5,404 nt of DNA from an uncultured Eubacteriales bacterium (lineage in GTDB: Bacteria; Bacillota_A; Clostridia; Peptostreptococcales; Anaerovoracaceae), in contig CADATR010000123.1 in the NCBI GenBank assembly GCA_902790885.1, positions 1-5,404 on the forward strand, read 5' to 3'. The position numbers were made by a program, and so were the translations under genes. The notes below the pieces were generated by a model, which saw only the letters and a program-made list of their open reading frames with translations, had not been told where the DNA came from and searched no databases. This document shows, piece after piece, positions 1-5,404 of the stretch; positions within the stretch are counted from its first letter, which is position 1; every line of letters begins with the position of its first letter.

Positions 1-234
1 GATGAATACTCATACTTCTTCGGAGATGACATATACGTCTGTCCGGTAATAGAGAAAAACGCGAAAGAGCGTACAGTGCATCTGCCTGAGGGCAGCTGGG
101 AAGGATTCTGGGACGGACAGCCATACAGGGGAGGCTCAAAGTATACGGTGGAAGCGCCTCTGGGCAGAATTCCTGTGTTCTACAGGACTGAAAGTGCATT
201 CAAAGAGCTGTTCAGAAGGGCAGCAGACATGTAA
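1..234 (+). CDS. GH31 family alpha-glycosidase, C-terminal fragment (YihQ-like tail)
   Basis: This is the 3' end of a gene that starts left of the window; 77 codons remain, in frame from base 1, ending at TAA 232-234. The fragment shows the conserved end of the glycoside hydrolase family 31 barrel and the following beta-sandwich: FGDD followed by VCPV, then TVHLPEG, W..FWDGQ, and a closing APLGRIPVFYR. GH31 enzymes are retaining hydrolases of alpha-linked sugars. Most alpha-glucosidases of the family read PVFVRAG at the last motif. The PVFYR..S...LF form seen here is, from memory, closer to YihQ-type sulfoquinovosidases and relatives. The catalytic aspartates and sugar-recognition residues lie outside the window, so substrate cannot be called. 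A sugar isomerase gene is convergent 43 bp downstream. Family call is strong; YihQ subgroup is an inference. Confidence 0.85.
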   Translation, partial: DEYSYFFGDDIYVCPVIEKNAKERTVHLPEGSWEGFWDGQPYRGGSKYTVEAPLGRIPVFYRTESAFKELFRRAADM

Positions 235-260
235 AAAAAAGAGCTGCCATGCGGCGGCCC
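233..260 (-). terminator. Rho-independent terminator of the isomerase gene
   Basis: Read on the - strand, arms 260-253 and 248-241 pair as GGGCCGCC with GGCAGCTC (one A-C mismatch, one G-U) around a four-base loop, followed directly by eight T (the A run 233-240 on the + strand). It lies 17 bp after the isomerase stop codon. The T-run overlaps the TAA of the GH31 gene. On the + strand a similar stem forms but no T-run follows, so it should act mainly for the - strand gene. Confidence 0.7.
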
Positions 261-277
261 TGATGGACAAATAAATA

Positions 278-1621
278 TTATTGGTACAGACAGACCTCAG
301 AGCCGGTCATTTTAGCCAGAGCCTTAAGCGTCTCGGCATGATGGCCCTTCATTACGACGAAGTGAGGCTCAAAACCGTCAAGCACACTCTTTTCAACGGC
401 TTCACGCACCGGAGCCGTTGTTTTTATTACGATCGTGGTGCCGGTGAACTGCTTCGGCTTGTCGAGAGCTTCGCCCTCGAGTATGAAGAAGCGGTATCTT
501 CCGTCAGCTTCACGCCCTATGCGGAATATGGTGGCCTCAGGGAAGGCCTCGCATCCGAAGTCCATGGCAGGGCCGATCTTTCTGTTAGGGTGTACGCCTA
601 TCACCGCGCCGGTATCCCTGCGGGCCAGCGTGCAGGCTGCTGTGCCGCAGTGCCAGAAGGTAAGGGTGTTCTCCTCTTCATCAAGACTTACGGGATCACC
701 GAAGAAGACCGGAGAGCCTGAAAGCTGCATTCCCGTCCACATCGAAAGGGCACCGTACATATCCGCTTCACAGGCTGCCGCCGTGCCGTCGTCATTGAGC
801 ATCGAAAGCACCGCACATACCGGAGTCCCGTACTCGGTGAAGTAATCCGGCCAGCACCTTGACGCGAGAGCGTCGATACCGTTTTCACATATATAATCAC
901 TGTACGCTTTATATAACCTCGCGTGATCACGCAGGTTGTTTTCCGGTGTTTTTTCGAGGCCGGCCGTCAGCTCGAATGATCGGTCCATATATGGCCCGGA
1001 TTCCTCATCTGAACAGGACTTCGCGCGCTCTATCATGTCCTTTACGGATATCGATACTGTTTCAACACCGAATATCTCCCTGAGCTCGCTCTCGCGGGCG
1101 CTTCCGAAATCGAAGCCCTGAGGCGGTTCTCCGACAGATGCCATCCTGAGTCCCTTCATCGCATGCCTGATCTTTGCAGCTTTTACAAAGGCTGCGACAC
1201 TGCTTATTACGGATCCTTCCTCAGGCGAGCCGAATACATACCCGTAGTCTGTCTTTCCGTGCAGGCGCATGGCATTTGCCGCGCTGTAGGCTCCTGTGAG
1301 GGAATTCAGACGGAGTCTGGTGCCGTCGATGACAGGCTCCCTCAGGGTCCAGAGCAGAAGCGGACAGTCAAATCTTTTCACCACTTCGGTCATGTAAGCT
1401 GCATTCGCGAAGGTGAGGTCCTGAAAAACGATGAGATCGGGATCGAGACCGTCAATATATGCGCACATGGAATCGACAGAAAGAAGCATGTCGTCAGGAA
1501 CGATGAAAGAGGGGTCTGTGCCCCTCAGAAGCTTTACCGATCTTTCAAAAAGATCCTTCGCGCTTTCAAGATGAAAGGTCGGAACGCCGACCGGAACATA
1601 TACTGGTGTGAAATCTTTCAT
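278..1621 (-). CDS. Sugar isomerase of the L-fucose/L-arabinose isomerase fold (substrate unknown)
   Basis: A 447-residue protein that I place in the L-fucose/L-arabinose isomerase-like superfamily, metal-dependent cytosolic enzymes that interconvert aldoses and ketoses. The N-terminal half is an alpha/beta region (residues about 1-160; FQDLTFANAAYM near 66-77, LLWTLREP near 89-96). The C-terminal half carries the family core: RCWPDYF 255-261, PVCAVLSMLNDDG 267-279, and CEADMYGALSM 284-294. WHCGTAA follows at 323-329, with a late PHFVVMKGHH at 419-428. By analogy with FucI, E285/D287 and H420 are candidate metal ligands; this was not aligned. The start is supported by AAGGAGA (1637-1631) 9 nt upstream and by a promoter at 1677-1649. 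It stands alone between birA and the convergent GH31 gene. Some Firmicute sulfoquinovose pathways use an isomerase of this kind, so sulfoquinovose is one possible substrate; fucose, arabinose or another deoxy-sugar are alternatives. Confidence 0.78.
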   Translation of the reverse strand: MKDFTPVYVPVGVPTFHLESAKDLFERSVKLLRGTDPSFIVPDDMLLSVDSMCAYIDGLDPDLIVFQDLTFANAAYMTEVVKRFDCPLLLWTLREPVIDGTRLRLNSLTGAYSAANAMRLHGKTDYGYVFGSPEEGSVISSVAAFVKAAKIRHAMKGLRMASVGEPPQGFDFGSARESELREIFGVETVSISVKDMIERAKSCSDEESGPYMDRSFELTAGLEKTPENNLRDHARLYKAYSDYICENGIDALASRCWPDYFTEYGTPVCAVLSMLNDDGTAAACEADMYGALSMWTGMQLSGSPVFFGDPVSLDEEENTLTFWHCGTAACTLARRDTGAVIGVHPNRKIGPAMDFGCEAFPEATIFRIGREADGRYRFFILEGEALDKPKQFTGTTIVIKTTAPVREAVEKSVLDGFEPHFVVMKGHHAETLKALAKMTGSEVCLYQ

Positions 1622-1648
1622 TTGCTTTATTCTCCTTGAACAAAGAGA

Positions 1649-1677
1649 ATCGTATAATTAAAGAAGCCGGTTGTCAA
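1649..1677 (-). promoter_or_regulatory. Sigma-A type promoter of the isomerase gene
   Basis: On the - strand a perfect TTGACA (1677-1672) is followed after exactly 17 bp by TACGAT (1654-1649, 4 of 6 matches to TATAAT). Transcription would begin near 1642, giving a leader of about 20 nt that contains the AAGGAGA ribosome binding site. The -35 box lies inside the birA terminator hairpin. Confidence 0.6.
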
Positions 1678-1691
1678 CTGCAGCCGGCTTC
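1654..1691 (-). terminator. Rho-independent terminator of birA
   Basis: Arms 1691-1681 and 1673-1663 form an 11-bp stem, perfect except for one wobble/mismatch position, around a 7-nt loop (1680-1674). On the - strand the stem is followed by TTTAATTAT. It begins 7 nt after the birA stop codon. The T-run is interrupted by AA, so efficiency may be moderate. Its loop and distal arm contain the TTGACA of the next gene's promoter. Confidence 0.7.
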
Positions 1692-1698
1692 CGTTATT

Positions 1699-2673
1699 TT
1701 AGATCCTTATGCTTATTTCACCCGATCTGAGTATTTCGACGTTTCCGTCCTCGTACTGGACTTTCAGCCCGAATTCTTCGTCTATTCCCAGAACGTGAGC
1801 TCTGACCCGCTCATTTCCTCTGTGCACCGTTACATCTCTGCCGGTCACCATGGAGCGCTTTATGTACTCCTCTGAATAAGGGGTGTCAGGCAGGTGCTCG
1901 TAATACTCCATGAAGTGGTTCAGTATCTCTGCCGCGAGGCGGTTCTTGAGGCCTTCCTTTGGTGCGTCGAACACCTTGCCGGCAACATCCGCTATGGCAG
2001 AAGGGAATCCGCTCTCAGGCTCATATGCGTTTACACCGATCCCGACTATCACATACTCGAGATTGCCGCTCATGAGACCGTATGAAGCTTCGGAAAGGAT
2101 ACCGCAGACCTTTTTGCCGTCGATGAAAATGTCGTTTACCCATTTGATCTCGGCCTTTTTGCCTGAAACTTCCTCGATGGCTTCGCTTACAGCGGCCGCA
2201 GCCATCGTAGTGAAGTGCAGCACCTGATTTTCAGTAAGACCGGTCGGCCTTAGCAGTATGCTCATGTAAATGCCGCTGTCAGCAGGGGAGAAGAACGCTT
2301 TTCCTCTGCGGCCTCTGCCTGCGCTCTGGGACCCCGCTATAGCCACATAGCCTTCAGGTTCACCCTGCTGTGCTTTTTCTATGCACTTTGTATTTGTGGA
2401 ATCGACTCTCACGAACACGTCGGGTCTGAGACCCTTACAGCTGTCATTGAGATGACTGGCTATTCCGCGCTCTGTCATAACATCTGATTCCGTGCTGAGG
2501 CAATAACCTCTGTTTGTCACTGCTTTGATATCATAACCCTCGCTTTGCAGTTTTTTTACGACCTTCCAGACAGCCGTTCTTGAAATGTTGAGTTCTTCGG
2601 CTATCCTTTCTCCCGAAATAAAAAACCCTTTGTTTTTTTCAAACAAAGCAAGGACGATGTCCTTTGTACTCAT
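1699..2673 (-). CDS. birA: Bifunctional biotin--[acetyl-CoA-carboxylase] ligase / biotin repressor BirA
   Basis: This 324-residue class II biotin protein ligase makes biotinyl-5'-AMP from biotin and ATP and attaches biotin to the acceptor lysine of biotin-dependent carboxylases and decarboxylases in the cytosol; proteins with this domain layout usually also repress biotin genes. A winged helix-turn-helix covers residues about 1-60 (ISGERIAEELNISRTAVWK near 19-37, RGYCL 55-59). The catalytic domain has STN 92-94, the adenylate-binding loop QSAGRGRRG 116-124, KWVND 177-181 (the usual catalytic lysine), GKKVCGILSEA 186-196 and GIGVN 211-215. A C-terminal SH3-like domain covers about 275-324. Length is normal. 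After GRGRRG the common tryptophan is replaced (AFFSP), a mild change. The ATG start has GGAG motifs 5 nt (2682-2679) and 12 nt (2689-2686) upstream. No biotin synthesis or transport gene is in the window. Confidence 0.96.
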   Translation of the reverse strand: MSTKDIVLALFEKNKGFFISGERIAEELNISRTAVWKVVKKLQSEGYDIKAVTNRGYCLSTESDVMTERGIASHLNDSCKGLRPDVFVRVDSTNTKCIEKAQQGEPEGYVAIAGSQSAGRGRRGKAFFSPADSGIYMSILLRPTGLTENQVLHFTTMAAAAVSEAIEEVSGKKAEIKWVNDIFIDGKKVCGILSEASYGLMSGNLEYVIVGIGVNAYEPESGFPSAIADVAGKVFDAPKEGLKNRLAAEILNHFMEYYEHLPDTPYSEEYIKRSMVTGRDVTVHRGNERVRAHVLGIDEEFGLKVQYEDGNVEILRSGEISIRI

Positions 2674-2728
2674 TTTTGCTCCGCTCTCCTTAGATACCGG
2701 CGCTTTCCGGTTTCATTCTCTGTATTCA

Positions 2729-2757
2729 AGTGTAATACTGGAAAAATTTATTTTCAA
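2729..2757 (-). promoter_or_regulatory. Predicted birA promoter
   Basis: On the - strand TTGAAA (2757-2752) is separated by 17 bp from TACACT (2734-2729). The start of transcription would be near 2722, giving a leader of about 50 nt before the birA ATG. It is divergent from the U32 promoter, with only 5 bp between the two -35 boxes. Confidence 0.5.
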
Positions 2758-2763
2758 TCCAGT
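2737..2763. repeat. Inverted repeat across the birA/U32 divergent promoters
   Basis: ACTGG (2737-2741) is mirrored by CCAGT (2759-2763), with an AT-rich inner dyad GAAAA (2741-2745) / TTTTC (2751-2755). It covers the birA -35 box and spacer and touches the first base of the U32 -35 box. It could be an operator or simply AT-rich promoter sequence. Confidence 0.35.
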
Positions 2764-2791
2764 TGACAATGTGGTTTCCATTTAATACAAA
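2763..2791 (+). promoter_or_regulatory. Predicted promoter of the U32 family gene
   Basis: A perfect TTGACA (2763-2768) lies 17 bp before TACAAA (2786-2791). Transcription would start near 2798, about 48 nt before the ATG at 2846. A second possible -10 with a TG extension (TGCTAATAT, 2814-2822) is too close to the ribosome binding site to be preferred. Confidence 0.55.
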
Positions 2792-2830
2792 TTGTGTACT
2801 TGCAGGAAATATGTGCTAATATGTCAACAA

Positions 2831-2836
2831 GGGAGG
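2831..2836 (+). promoter_or_regulatory. Ribosome binding site that decides the U32 gene start
   Basis: GGGAGG lies 9 nt before ATG 2846. The in-frame TTG at 2840 is only 3 nt away, too close for initiation, so the protein should start at 2846. Confidence 0.8.
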
Positions 2837-2845
2837 TAATTGATC

Positions 2846-5050
2846 ATGAACAGACCTGAACTCTTATCGCCCGTAGGGGGCAAGGCGCATCTTATAGCCG
2901 CCGTCAATAACGGGGCTGACGCCGTTTATATGGGAGGCATGGCTTTCAACGCGCGTATATTCGCCGACAACTTCAGCGATGAAGAGCTTCCTGATGCCAT
3001 AAACTACGCTCATTCACATGGAGTGAAAGTTTATATGACGATAAACACTCTCATCGCTGACAATGAGCTTTCCAGAGCTTTTGATTACTGCAATTACATA
3101 TACGGACTCGGGGTCGACGGGGTGATAGTGCAGGACATGGGCCTCGCGAGGCTGCTGCATAAGTACCTGCCCGATCTTCCGCTGCATCTGTCCACGCAGG
3201 GGACTCTGTTCAACAAGGGCGGAGCTCTTGCTGCGGCAAAGATGGGCTTCTGCAGGGTAGTGCCTGCAAGGGAGCTGTCTCTTAAGGAAATAAAGGACCT
3301 GGCAGAGTACTGCGGAAGTCTCGATCCGAAGGTTGATGTGGAGGTGTTCGTCCACGGAGCCCTGTGCATGTGCTACTCCGGGCAGTGCCAGATGAGCAGG
3401 GTGCTTGGCGGGGGAAGCGGCCGCACGGGAAACCGCGGCACCTGCGCGCAGCCGTGCAGACAGGCATACCGGGGCGATGACGGCGAGACTTACTACGCTC
3501 TCAGTCCGAAGGATCTCTGCCTTATAGAGCACATACCTGAACTCGTGATGTCGGGAGCTTCGTCATTCAAGATAGAAGGCCGCATGAAGACTCCTGAGTA
3601 TGTGGCTGTGGTAACTAGGATATACCGCAAGTACATCGACATTTTCGAAAAGCTGGCAGCAAAACACGGGCCTGAAAAGGCCGCCGGGCTGTACCGCGTC
3701 GACGAGAGCGACATGCTCGAACTCCGGCAGATATTCAACCGCGGTGATTTCACCGAGGGCTATCTGTACGGCAATCCCGGAGAGGACATCCTTTCGGGAT
3801 CGAGTCCTAAAAATCAGGGACTCCGCATAGGCCGAGTGATAGCGGTCATAGACAGCGAAAACAAGGTAAGCGAAAAGGACGAAAAGGCTGCTGCCAGAGG
3901 CGCTCTTAAGCGCGGAAGGGAGCTTGTATGCATAGAGCTCTCCCATCAGGACGGAGAGCAGGGTGCTGAGCTCGACAACGGAGACGGCATCGAATTCATA
4001 AGAGAGGACGCGGATTATCTGATCAGCTCGCCGGCTGGCGGGGTGGTCACATACGTGAAGAATATAGGCCACGGATGCGTTCTGGCGGGAGACTTTGAAA
4101 GAGGCGCTTTCACCGGCGATACGGTTCGCAAGGTGACTGATCATAAGCTTCTTGAATCCGCCCTGGACGTTCCCGAGAAAAAGCTGCCTGTCACCATGGC
4201 CTTTACGGCCCGTGCCGGTCAGTATCCGGTGCTCGTGATGACGGATATAAAGAACGGAAACAGCGTGGAGATAGTATCCGATCACAGGACAGAGTACGCG
4301 GTCAAGGTGCCGACTGACAGGGAGCGCATAGAGGCTTCTCTCGCAAGGCTGGGTGATACAGTTTATAGTCCAGGGTTCACAGGGATAGATGTGCAAATAG
4401 ATGAAGGGATAATGATGCCTCTTTCCGTAGTGAACCGGATGAGACGCGAAGCGGCGGATGAGCTCATGGAAAAGCGCAGAAAGCATGTTGTAAGCGGCAG
4501 GAGACCTGCACTGACAAAAGAGGAGACCGCTGAGATAAAGAAGGCTGAAGAGCTTGGCGCAAGCGTCCTTGACGCTGATGAGTGGCAGCGCAGGGTGAAC
4601 AGGAGCGGCATCAGACCTATCCCTCTTGAAAGATTCATGGAGAGCGGAGGCAAAGACCTCAGACCGGGATCCGTCCCTTACATAATGAACGTTTCAAAAG
4701 GCAGCCTGGACAGATTCATCGAAATGCACTTCGATGAGATCGCTGAGGCGTGCAGGGACAGCGGCATACTCTGCGGCAACGCGTGCTGGATAGAGAGATT
4801 CAGAGACGCGGGGGTAAAAGTCTACGGCGACTACGGCCTTAACGTGTACAACCGGCAGGCTGAGCTTGCGTATGAGGAGATGGGCGCAGAGATCTACATG
4901 CCTTCACATGAGACAGGCGTGTCTGATGAGAGAGGTATACCGCTCATGATCACCGAGCATCCTGTCAATGAGAAGAAACTCACCGACAGAAAGGGAGGTG
5001 CTCACCGGATCGTGAAGGCTCCGTCGGGAGACAAGACTTTGATATATTAA
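2846..5050 (+). CDS. U32 family 'peptidase', RlhA-like (probable RNA cytidine hydroxylase)
   Basis: This 734-residue cytosolic protein belongs to family U32. Old annotation calls these collagenase-like peptidases; characterised long members such as E. coli RlhA hydroxylate a cytidine of 23S rRNA, and other U32 proteins modify tRNA, using prephenate and probably an iron-sulfur cluster. The N-terminal barrel starts with ELLSPVGG (5-12). The U32 signature runs from E166 through HGALC to S184, with cysteines C174, C176, C181, C200 and C204 (the last two in GNRGTCAQPCR), consistent with cluster binding. KIEGRMK is at 242-248. A middle domain of the collagenase-like (DUF3656) type follows at roughly 380-500, and a C-terminal barrel-like part ends with PLMITEH 699-705 and LTDRKG 712-717. 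This matches the long RlhA-type layout; whether it acts on rRNA, tRNA or something else is unproven. It is divergent from birA; no clear terminator follows, so some transcripts may run into the STAS gene. Confidence 0.9.
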   Translation: MNRPELLSPVGGKAHLIAAVNNGADAVYMGGMAFNARIFADNFSDEELPDAINYAHSHGVKVYMTINTLIADNELSRAFDYCNYIYGLGVDGVIVQDMGLARLLHKYLPDLPLHLSTQGTLFNKGGALAAAKMGFCRVVPARELSLKEIKDLAEYCGSLDPKVDVEVFVHGALCMCYSGQCQMSRVLGGGSGRTGNRGTCAQPCRQAYRGDDGETYYALSPKDLCLIEHIPELVMSGASSFKIEGRMKTPEYVAVVTRIYRKYIDIFEKLAAKHGPEKAAGLYRVDESDMLELRQIFNRGDFTEGYLYGNPGEDILSGSSPKNQGLRIGRVIAVIDSENKVSEKDEKAAARGALKRGRELVCIELSHQDGEQGAELDNGDGIEFIREDADYLISSPAGGVVTYVKNIGHGCVLAGDFERGAFTGDTVRKVTDHKLLESALDVPEKKLPVTMAFTARAGQYPVLVMTDIKNGNSVEIVSDHRTEYAVKVPTDRERIEASLARLGDTVYSPGFTGIDVQIDEGIMMPLSVVNRMRREAADELMEKRRKHVVSGRRPALTKEETAEIKKAEELGASVLDADEWQRRVNRSGIRPIPLERFMESGGKDLRPGSVPYIMNVSKGSLDRFIEMHFDEIAEACRDSGILCGNACWIERFRDAGVKVYGDYGLNVYNRQAELAYEEMGAEIYMPSHETGVSDERGIPLMITEHPVNEKKLTDRKGGAHRIVKAPSGDKTLIY

Positions 5051-5098
5051 GACAGCTCATTCTGCGTATTATAGTGGATTAAATTAAAATAATTGTAG

Positions 5099-5104
5099 TA
5101 TAAT
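5099..5104 (+). promoter_or_regulatory. Possible -10 box of the STAS gene
   Basis: A perfect TATAAT lies in an AT-rich stretch after the U32 stop codon. No good -35 box is seen 16-18 bp upstream (the best is TGGATT, 5075-5080, at 18 bp). If used, transcription starts near 5111 and gives a leader of about 70 nt. Confidence 0.4.
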
Positions 5105-5126
5105 GTATTCGGAATAAGTTGTTTTA

Positions 5127-5169
5127 CCTCCGGTGTGGATCCATGCCAGACATAAAATAATAAAGGAGG
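5127..5169 (+). promoter_or_regulatory. Leader of the STAS gene with CCTCC that can pair with its Shine-Dalgarno
   Basis: CCTCC (5127-5131) is complementary to GGAGG (5165-5169), the ribosome binding site of the next gene, with a 33-nt loop between. An 8-bp palindrome TGGATCCA (5136-5143) lies inside. The pairing is only 5 bp, so translational control is possible but not shown. Confidence 0.25.
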
Positions 5170-5180
5170 AACCGGAATCT

Positions 5181-5404
5181 ATGCTTGATATAAAGAAAAA
5201 TCAGGAAGGTTCAAAACTCGAGTTTGTTCTTGACGGAAGACTCGACACTATCACGGCTCCGCAGCTCGAGGAGGAAGTCAGATCATCCCTCGACGGAGTC
5301 ACAGAACTGGTTTTTGACTTCAGCAGCCTTTCCTATGTTTCAAGTGCCGGCCTGCGTGTACTTCTGTCATCACAGAAGACAATGAACGAAAAGGGCAGCA
5401 TGGT
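5181..5404 (+). CDS. STAS-domain anti-sigma-factor antagonist (SpoIIAA/RsbV-like), N-terminal part
   Basis: The gene runs off the right edge; 74 codons are visible, probably about two thirds of a usual STAS protein of roughly 100-110 residues. These small cytosolic proteins bind anti-sigma or switch kinases; phosphorylation of a conserved serine releases them and a PP2C-type phosphatase reactivates them. Visible motifs are LDGRLDTITAPQLE (17-30), FDFSSLSYV (45-53) and SSAGLRVLL (54-62). By analogy with SpoIIAA, Ser55 is the likely phosphorylation site; the residue before it is Ser54 where SpoIIAA has Asp. AAAGGAGG (5162-5169) is 11 nt before the ATG, supporting the start. No kinase, phosphatase or sigma-factor gene is inside the window, so the partner system is unknown. 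The RsbV/BtrV type is as likely as true sporulation SpoIIAA. Confidence 0.9.
   Translation, partial: MLDIKKNQEGSKLEFVLDGRLDTITAPQLEEEVRSSLDGVTELVFDFSSLSYVSSAGLRVLLSSQKTMNEKGSM

Noticed and set aside
281..721. Open frame of 146 codons on the + strand
   Set aside because: Lies antisense inside the well-supported isomerase gene, has no ribosome binding site and no recognisable protein family.
1636..1658. A + strand promoter using TATAAT at 1653-1658
   Set aside because: The only upstream -35-like word (TTGAAC, 1636-1641) is 11 bp away, and no + strand gene follows.
2792..2830. A classic biotin operator (TTGT...ACAA palindrome)
   Set aside because: The arms TTGTGTACT and TGTCAACAA match each other at only 6 of 9 positions and are 21 bp apart, longer than the roughly 14-16 bp expected for BirA operators; the downstream gene is not a biotin gene.
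2840..2845. TTG start for the U32 protein, two codons upstream
   Set aside because: Only 3 nt from GGGAGG; the ATG at 2846 has proper 9-nt spacing and begins at the usual family N-terminus.
3563..4486. Long open frame of 307 codons on the - strand
   Set aside because: Fully antisense to the U32 gene; its composition (rich in H, Y, S, R) is typical of a shadow frame, and there is no start signal or known motif.
5069..5104. ATTATA/TATAAT inverted repeat as a U32 terminator
   Set aside because: Six A-T pairs with a 24-nt loop and no T-run; too weak to terminate.

Overview
The window looks like a chromosomal segment from an anaerobic, probably gut-associated Clostridia-type Firmicute (Lachnospiraceae or a related family). 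The reasons are strong AAGGAG/GGAGG ribosome binding sites, mixed base composition with frequent AUA and AGG codons, a BirA with an N-terminal helix-turn-helix, a long U32 protein and a SpoIIAA-like STAS protein. The genus cannot be fixed from the sequence. No phage, transposon, CRISPR array, tRNA or rRNA is visible.

Layout: (1) 1-234, + strand, the last 77 codons of a GH31 alpha-glycosidase that enters from the left. (2) 278-1621, - strand, a 447-residue sugar isomerase of the L-fucose/L-arabinose isomerase fold, convergent with the GH31 gene. (3) 1699-2673, - strand, birA, the biotin protein ligase/repressor. (4) 2846-5050, + strand, a 734-residue U32 'peptidase' of the RlhA-like type, divergent from birA. 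(5) 5181 to the right edge, + strand, the first 74 codons of a STAS-domain anti-sigma-factor antagonist.

The gaps between genes are short and hold readable signals. A U-tract terminator for the isomerase lies against the GH31 stop codon. A birA terminator hairpin contains the -35 box of the isomerase promoter. Back-to-back birA and U32 promoters have their -35 boxes only 5 bp apart. A leader of about 70 nt with possible Shine-Dalgarno pairing precedes the STAS gene.

Functionally, the left end is carbohydrate metabolism. The GH31 tail resembles the YihQ (sulfoquinovosidase) subgroup, and the isomerase is of the general type used in Firmicute sulfoglycolysis, so a sulfosugar-use locus is possible but unproven. 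The middle and right are housekeeping or regulatory: biotinylation, probable RNA hydroxylation, and partner-switching signalling. I see no clearly new biological system. The points most worth checking are the substrate of the isomerase/GH31 pair and the compact promoter/terminator arrangements.
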